Below are positions 40,414 to 49,400 of a stretch of DNA of 64,000 nt, piece after piece (within the stretch, counting starts at the first letter, position 1; each line of letters opens with the position of its first letter). The stretch spans positions 182,858-246,857 of the forward strand of contig NZ_DATBBJ010000070.1 in NCBI RefSeq assembly GCF_036271055.1. Reading direction: 5' to 3'. Origin of the DNA: Scandinavium sp036271055. GTDB taxonomy: Bacteria > Pseudomonadota > Gammaproteobacteria > Enterobacterales > Enterobacteriaceae. A program made the translations under genes and the position numbers. The notes beneath the pieces are model-generated. The model saw nothing but the letters and a program-made list of their open reading frames with translations. It did no database searches and had not been told where the DNA came from.

Positions 40414-43400
40414 CTAGCCGGTGATAATGTGGTTCTGTTGAATCAGCTCCGTTAACGTGGTTTGGACGTTGTCCAGGGTGATTAAAGTCGTTGAGTGATA
40501 AGTGGATCCTGTTCCGTCACGGTCGATGGAAATCACCGTGTTCGTCCCGCTGGTGCTGACCTGCACGAAGTTCCCGAGCGTAGACGCCTGGTGATCCCAG
40601 CCGGTCAGCAGTTCACGCAGATCGATTTTGTCGCCCTGAGCGAGGTTGAAGTTCGTCCAGTCGTCGCTGCCGTTGCCGCCCGTGGCATTGGTGCTGTTCA
40701 GCAGGTGATAAATCACCGTGTCGCCATAGGCCGAGCCGTTTATCACGTCATGCTGTGCGCTACTTGCCATCTGCGGGTTCATGTCGATGGTCAGCGTGGC
40801 ACTATCGGTGTGGCCGTTCTGGTCGTTAAGGGTGTAAGTGAACGTCTCCTTGCTGGTCATTGACGCGACGCTGACACCGGCCTTCAGGGCGTAGGTGTAA
40901 GAGCCGTCGAGGTTCATGGTCAGGGTGCCGTAATGCCCTTGAATGGTGGCACTGCTGGTGCTGCCCGTTGGGTTGAGTGTCGCCGTGCTGCCGCCAAAGC
41001 CGTTCACCGTCAGTGTGGTATGCACCGTCGAGAGCTGATCCAGCGCACCCGCTGCGCCGGTTCCATCGAAGATGTTGCCGTTAACGGTGCTGCTGTTGGT
41101 ATCAAACGCATCCAGGTGATACGTCGTCCCGGTGACGGACGGCGTGACGGTGTACGAGCCGAGAAGACCCAGTCCGCTGGTGGTGCCGGTGAAGTTCAGC
41201 GTGTAATTGCCTGCGCCGAGGTCAGCAATGCTGATATCAGTATTGGAGCCGCTGAACGTACCTTGTTGCACCACTGAACCACCCTGAGTAATTGTCCAGG
41301 TGCCTGACAAACCGGCAATGGCAAGTGCGCTGGTGATCGCAAAGTGCAGCACCCCGTTATGCAGCAGCGTGTTGGCATCGACTGTAAAGGCGCCGCTGCC
41401 GCTCCCGGAACCGGTGCCGATCAGAGGGTTAGACCAGTTCGCCGTTCCTACGCTGGTGTCCGAGTAGGCGGTGGTATCCTGAACGGTGGTGACCGGCATC
41501 ACTGTGCTGGTGTCGTTAACCGCATCGAGTGCGTGCGGAGTCGGAGTGATGTTCAACGAAGCGCGGTCTGTATCCCCGTTCGCCGCTTTAACGGTGTAGA
41601 TGAAGCTGTCCGGCGTGTTGATGCCATCAGCCCCCACACCGCTTTTCAGGGTGTAAGTGTAATTGCCGTGGGCATCAATAGTCAGCGTGCCGTACTGCCC
41701 GTTAATGGTGGTCGTACCGGTAGCCGATACCGCCACGCCATTCACTTCCGTTAGCAAAGCGCCGGTTGGCAGCACATCATTGCTCAGCACATTGCCTGTG
41801 GTGCTGGCGGTGAGGCTGTCTACAGCGTAGGTGTGATCCTGCAACACATTGAGGGTGTAGCCGGTCAAAGCCGTCACGCCGCTCGCGGTGTTCAACAGGA
41901 ATATGTATTCGCCGCCCGGCAGAGTCATCGTCAACTGACTCGACTGACCACCCAACAACGGCGCGTTCAGCCAGCCTTTTTGCACTTTATACTGCTCGTA
42001 CTGCTGAGTCAGATCGTTGAAGCGGTAGATGTAGAGATCAAAGGTTGAGGCCAGCGCCACGCCGCCGACTGACGATTGCAGCGTCAGGGTGCGAGTGCTG
42101 CCGTCATCGACATCAAACTTAATCGGGTTGCTCATGTTGGCAAGCACGTCGAGGCTCAACACATTCCCCAGTCCTACGCCAACCACCGTAAAGCCCGATT
42201 GCGACGATGCACCATTATTGATGGCAGAAACATCGGTGTTGAAGACCAGCGATGCGCTGTCATCGGCGGTGACCACGGTGCTCGCTGCCGGAACCGGACC
42301 AAGGGTGACAATCAACTGTGCCGAATCGCTGACGCCGAGGTGGGTAATGGTGTAAGTGAAACTCTCCTTGTGCCCCAGCACCGCCGCAGAGGTGTTGGTC
42401 AACGTATAGGTGTAGCTGCCGTCCTGGCTGATGTGCAGCGTACCGTACAGGCCAACAATATCCGCCCCGGCAGCGCCTACGGTTGTCACGACACCATTAG
42501 CATTGGTGACTTGCGTAACCGTTGTGCCTGTTGGCGCGTTGTCTTCTCCGTTGGTCGGGTCGATATCAAGAATGACGTTACCCGTATGCGACGTTGTGCC
42601 GCTGACGGTGCCGGCCGTGGTTTTCTGTACGTCCACGTCAAGGCTGGTGTAAGACCCTGTCGCCAGCAGACTGGAGTTGTAAGTCAGGACGCGATACTGC
42701 CCACCGGTCAGTCCGGTGAGACTGAGCTGGACGCCGCTGCCATTGAGCGTCAGCAGGTTAGCGAACGCCCCGGCTGAGGTGTCAACAAAGGTAGTCCATG
42801 AACCGCTGGCGGTATCGAATCGCTGCACCACGATCTCCTGAGTGGAGAGCAGTGACAGCACGATGCCAGTTGCCGCCGCGTCAATGGTGACATCGCCGGA
42901 ACCACCGTTAGCAATGGTGAACGTCACCTGCGCGGTGTCATTCCCCAGGACAGACGCCACATTGCCCAGCGCGCCGACCAACAGCAAACCGTAATCGGTG
43001 AGGTGCTCGGTGCTGGTGGTGGCGGTCGAGGTTAACGCCAGACTGGTGACGTTATCACTCGCCGACAACGGCAGATTTGGCGCGATAACCGAGGCAGAGC
43101 CGGACGTGTTACCCGCGACGTCCGTCGCCGTCGCTGAAAGCGTCTGGCCTTCGATTTCACGCACTGGCAGCGTCAGCGTCCACGCACCGTTACTGCCTGC
43201 TGTGGTGGTAAGCGTTCCGCCACCGCCCGGCAGCGTGATGGTCACGGTGCTGTTGGCTTCGGCGACACCGCTCAACGTGCTGCCGTCCGCGCTGATGTTA
43301 ATGGTCGGCGTGTTAGGCGCAGTGGTGTCGACAATCACCGAAATGGACGACGAAGCGGCCCCGGTGCCGTTGGCGTTAGTGGCGGTAGCCGTGAAGGCGT

Positions 43401-46400
43401 GGTTGCCTTCTGTCAAATTGCCGCCAGGGGTGAAGTTCCACACGCCGCTGGCGTTGGCGGTTGTCGTGCCAAGCAGTGTGCCGTTGTTGTAGACATTCAC
43501 CGTCGCGTTCGCCTGTGCGAGGCCGCTCAGGGTTGGCGTTGGATCGTTGGTCAATTGTCCGTTGGTCAGCGAGCCGGTATAGCTCTGCACGTCGTCCACA
43601 ACGCTGGTGATGGTCGGTGCGTCCGGTACGCGAGTATCCGGTGCGGTAAACGGCGTGTTGATGCCGACGTTGCCCGCTCTGTCCTGCGCGAAGGCCAGTA
43701 GCCCCTGACCGCTGGTTTGTGCAGGTGAAATGGTCACCGTAAAGGCACCCGTTCCGTCGGCGGTGGCCGTACCCAGAACCGTACCGGTGCTGCTGGTAAT
43801 GGTGACGGTACTGTTGGCTTCAGCTGTACCCGTGATACGAGTCCCGGTGGCGTTCGCCGCCAGGTTAGTGACCGCGCCTGGGGCGATGGTATCGACAATA
43901 ATCGCCGCCGTCGTAGACGTTGCGCTGAGGTTACCCGCCGTATCGGTGGAGGTCACGGTGTAGCTGTGATTCCCTTGTGCAAGTGCGGCAGGTGGCGTCC
44001 ACGCCCATGTTCCTCCGGCGCTCGCGGTTACGGTGGTGACTAATGCGCCGTTATCGTAGATCCTCACCGTACTGTTGGCTTCCGCTGTACCGTTCAGCGT
44101 TGGTTGAGCATCGTTGGTTGGCTGGCCGTTCCCCACCGCGCCGACGATATTCGGCACATCGTCGTTGATGAGGGTGATAACTGGCATCACTGGCGCGGTG
44201 GCATCCACCACAACCACGAAGTTACCTGCTGCCGGGCTAACGTTGCCCGCCGCATCGGTGGCGGTAATGGTCAACGTGTGTGAGCCATCGGACAACCCGG
44301 TTGCTGGCGTAAAGCTCCAGTTACCGCCTGTCGCGACAGTCGTACCCAGTAAGGTTGAACCATCGTAAACGCTGACAGTGCTACCCGCTTCGGCTGTACC
44401 TGTCAGCGTCGGTTTGTTGTCATTGGTGAGTTGCCCGGTTGTCAGCGCCCCGAACGCACCGCCGGTCACATCGTCCGTGACGGTCAGCAATACCGGAGCC
44501 ACTGGCGCTGAGGTATCGATGGTGATCGCAAAGCCTGCCGACGCAGGACTGACGTTACCTGCCGCATCTGTTGATTTTGCGGTCAATGAATGCGGGCCAT
44601 CGCCCAGTGTCGAGGTGGTGACCAGCCAGTTACCGAGTGTATCTGCCGTGGTCGTCGCGACCAGCGTAGTGCCGTCGTAAATGTTTACTGTGGCCCCCAC
44701 TTCCGCCGTACCCGTCAGTGTTGGGGTGTTGTCGTTGGTGGTTTGACCGACCACTATTGGTCCGATAACTGGCGTGACGTCATCGGCAAGCGCTGTGATG
44801 ACTGGAGCCAGCGGGGCCTGCGAATCGACCACAAAGGTGAAGCTATTGGACGTTAGGCTGACGTTACCTGCGGCATCTGTCGCGGTCACGGTCAGGATAT
44901 GGTTGCCTTGAGCCAGCGCGGCACCCGGCGTCCAGTTCCATGCACCGCTGCCATTGGCGGTGACAGTTGCGACCAGGCTTCCGTTGTCATAAATCTTAAC
45001 GGTGGCGTTGGCTTCGCTGCTGCCGCTGACGGCGGGTTGTGTGTCGTCGGTGACCGCGCCGGAAACCAGATTGCCTGTCACGGTGCCCTGGTCGTCAAAT
45101 ACGGTCGTAATGGTTGGGAGAGTCGGTGCCAGCGTGTCGACGGTAAAGCTGCGAACGTCAGACAGCGCTCCGGTATTGCCCGCCGCATCGGTCGCTGTCG
45201 CGGTAATATTCCAGGTGCCGCTGGTCAGCGCGGTTGTCGGTGTAAAGCTCCAGTTCCCTGCGCCGTTAACGGTGGTGGTGCCGAGCACCGTCGAGCCGTT
45301 GTACAACGTAATCGTCGAGCCGATTTCGCCGGTTCCGCTGATCGCCGGATGGGTTTCGTTGGTATTGCCGCCGTTTGGCACAACGCCAATGACCGGCGCG
45401 GTGTTATCCGCCACGGAGGTGATAAGTGGTGCGCCCGGAGCGGTTGCATCCACATTCACTGTGAAGCCGTTGGTGCTGGCGCTGATGTTACCCGCCGGAT
45501 CGGTCTGGCTGACGGTCAGAACATGTGGGCCGCTGGTGAGCGGGGTGGTTGGCGTGACGGTCCAGACGCCGCCGCTGTCCACCGTTGCACTGCCAATTAA
45601 CGCTCCGTCAGAGAAAACATTCACCGTCGCGCCCACTTCACCGCGCCCACTTAATGTCGGCGTGGTGTCGTTGGTGAGCTGACCATTGACCAGCGTACCG
45701 GTAATGCCCGGCTGATCGTCGACGACCGACAACAGCGTTGGCACGGCTGGTGGCGCGGTGTCGATAACAATCGGGAAGGCGGTGGATGGCGAACTGGTGT
45801 TGCCCGCCGCATCGGTGGCGGTGATGGTAAAACTATGCGGCCCGTCGGTGAGCACGGTGCCGACCGGGAAGGTCCAGGTGCCGCCGCCACCTACATTGGC
45901 GGTGCCCAGCAGATTCCCATTGTCATACACGCTGATCGTGCTGCCGATTTCACCGCTACCGCTGAGCAGTGGCGTTGTATCGTTGGTCGACTGGCCCTGA
46001 TTGATATTGACCGGCAATGTACCGTTGTCGTTTGCCACGCTGGTGATAGCGGGAGCATTCGGCGCGAGGGCGTCAATGTTGAGCGTAAAGATACCGGACG
46101 CGGCCCCGGTGTTTCCGGCGGCATCGGTGGCTTGTGCCGTGAAATCATGGGAAATGCTGGCGAGATCGCTTGACGGTGTGAAGCTCCAGAGCCCGCTGCC
46201 ATTCGCCTGAGCCGTACCAATTTTCACGCCATTATCATAGAGAGTGACAGTGGCGTTGGGTTCACTCGTACCGTTGAGCGTTGGACGCGCATCGTTGGTC
46301 AACTGCCCGCTGAGGACAGTGCCCACAACGGCCGGAACGTCATCCGTGGCGTTGAGAATAACGGGCTGGAGTGGGGCGCTCAGATCGACGGTGATGTTCG

Positions 46401-49400
46401 TTGGCGCGGAAAGTGCGCCGGTTCCCACAGCGTTGCTTGCCGAAACCGTAAAGCTGTGTGGTCCTTCGAGCAGGGCGGGAGACGTGAAACTCCAGTTACC
46501 GCTGCCGTCTGCGACGACACTACCCGCTTCAATCAAACTACCATCGATAAAGATATGCACCGTGGCGTTGGCATCAGCTTTACCGCTCAGCGTCGGGGTG
46601 GTGTCATCGGTGCTGCCGCCAGGGGCAACCGGACCGGTCACGCTGCCGACGTTATCAAGGATTTGCGTAATGGACGGCACATCCGGCAGGCCGGTGTTGG
46701 AAGCACCAAAATCTACGCCACCGCTTTGGTTGCCAGCCCGATCCTGGTCAACCGCCGTCAGCGTTTGTCCACCGGTTTGTGCCGGAGAGAGTGTGACAGT
46801 GAAATTGCCGAGCGCATTGGCTGTGCCCTGACCAAGCACATTTCCATCGGCGTCTTTAATGATAACCGTGGAGTTCCCTTCCGCGAGACCCGTGACGGTG
46901 GTGCCGTCAGCGGAGGTAACAAGGTTGGTCGGGTCGGCTGGTGGATTGATATCGACAATGATAACAACTGGCGTTGTCTGGGTGGTTTCTTCTGCACCTT
47001 CCCGGGTAGAGAAGGTGAAACTGTGCTGTGTTTCTGTGAGCGGATCGACAGCCAGTTGTGGCGTATTAAAGGTCCATTGCCCACCACTTACCGCAGCGGT
47101 GCCTATCTCTATACCATTATCGTAAATGACCACCGTAGTACCGTTCTGGCCTGTTCCCGATATCGCCAGTGTGCGGTCGTCGGTATACATGCCAGTGGTC
47201 AGGTCGCCCTGAATGACGCCGAAATCATCCGTGATATGTTCCACAACCGGCGGCAGCAGCACTGTGGTATCCACCGTCAGCGTGAACGACGCCGAGCTAC
47301 CGCTCGGGTTGCCTGCTTTATCGGTGGCGATGGCGGTGAAGGTGTAGGCGTTATCAGTCAGCGTGCCCAGGGCAAGCGACCAGTTGCCGCTGCCGTCAGC
47401 GACAGCCGTGCCAACAAGGGTGGAGCCGTTGAAAATTGTCACCGTGCTACCGATTTCAGCGGTGCCGTGCAGCACTGGGGTATTGTCATCGGTGGTGCCA
47501 CCGGTATTCACCTGACCCAGAACTGGGGCGACATCGTCCTGGGCATAATCGATAGTCGGCGTTGTCGGTGCGCTCGTATCAATGGTGAAATTCACCGTCG
47601 GAGAATGCAGGCTGGTGTTCCCTGCGACATCCGTTTCAGTGGTGGTAATGACGTAACTGACAGCCGGGAGCGGGGAGGACGGGGTGAACGTCCAGCTTCC
47701 GCTTTCGTTGACGGTCGCGGTGCCAAGAATACCCGCGCCGTTGTAAATAGTGATGGTGCTGCCTACTTCGCCCGTTCCGCTGAAGGTTGGCGTGGTGTCG
47801 TTGGTTGCGCCACCGTCCACAACGTTGCCGACGACTGGAATGACGTTATCGGTCACCAGCGGCGCTACCGGGGTAATAGGTGCCGTGATATCAATATCAA
47901 TAGAGAAGCCACTGGAGAGTGGACTGGTGTTTCCAGCCGCATCGGTGGCTTTCGCGGTGATGATATGCAGGCCCTCGCCCAGGGCTGTACCCGGCTGGTA
48001 ACTCCAGGCCCCGCTGCCATCTGCCTGAACCCGGGCGAGGAAGTCGCCGTTGTTGTACAGGTCAACGAAAGCGTTGGCTTCGCTACTGCCTTTAAGCAGT
48101 GGCTCTGTTTCGTTGGTGGTGCTGCCGTTTGCGAGCAGCACATCACCGCTGCTGCCTTCGACCGTGGCGGAAATTACCACTGGTGGATTCGGGGCCGTGG
48201 CATCCACATTTAGCGCGAAGCTGGCATTAGCGCTGACGTTACCCGCAGGATCGGTGGCGCTGGCAGTGAAAGTATGTGAACCATCGCCCAGCGCCAATGG
48301 CGGCGTGAAGGTCCAGGTGCCGAGTGGGCCGACCGTCACCTGGCCGATTTCGGTGCCGTTGTCATAAATAGTGATAACCGAACCTACGTCACCGGTGCCG
48401 GTCATGTGCGGCTTGGTTTCATTGGTCAGTGCATCGGGATCGAGAGTGACATTTCCGCTGGTGGTCAGCGTAAGACCTGGCACTGCAGGCGGGGTGGTAT
48501 CCAGCGTGAAAGTCCAGGCGGCGGAATCGCCCGAAGTGTTGCCGTAATCGTCGCTGGCATTGACCGTTAGCGAATGCGAAGTGCCAACCAGCGCGCCATC
48601 GGCCGGAAACGTGTAGCTCCAGGTGCCGCTCGGCGTGACGGTAATATTGGCGACAAAGACATCGTTATCAAACAAATGGACAATCGAACCCGGCTGCCCG
48701 GTACCGCTGACGGTTGGGGTGCTGTCGTTAGTCAGCCCTGCATTCGCGACCGGTCCGGTAATACCGACCATATCGTCATTCACCAGGGTAATGGTCGGCA
48801 CCTGCGGCGCGACGGTATCGACCAGAATGTTCCATGGTGCGGAAGTGCTGGTGTTTCCGCCTGCATCCGTTGAGGTTACGGTAAACTGATGGCTGCCATC
48901 GGAAAGCGCGCTGCCTGGCGTAAAGCTCCAGTTACCGCTGCCGTCGATGGTCGCCGTACCGAGCAAATTACCGTTCTCGTAAACCTTAACCGTAGAGCCC
49001 ACTTCCGCTGTGCCGGAGAGCGTCGGTGTGGCGTCGTTGGTGGTGTCACCGCTATTAATCGCGCCGATAATACCCGGCATATCGTCCATGACTTGCAAAA
49101 TAACAGGCTGATCCGGTGCGGTAATGTCCGGTGCATCGATATAGCCAGGCAGACTGGTGTTATTGGCTAAATCAGTGGCAGTCACCGCAAGGTGTTCACC
49201 GTTATCCTGGGCCGGGGAAAGCGTCACGGTAAAGTGACCACCTGAATCCGCTTTGCCAGTAGCAACAACGGTGCCATCAGGATCTTTAACTGTTACCGTG
49301 CTGCCCGCTTCGGCGTTACCGGTCAGCTGTGTGCCTGTGGCGTTAACAGCCAGTCCGGATGGCGCTTCCGGCGGGGTGGTATCGGGGGCCACGACGCTCG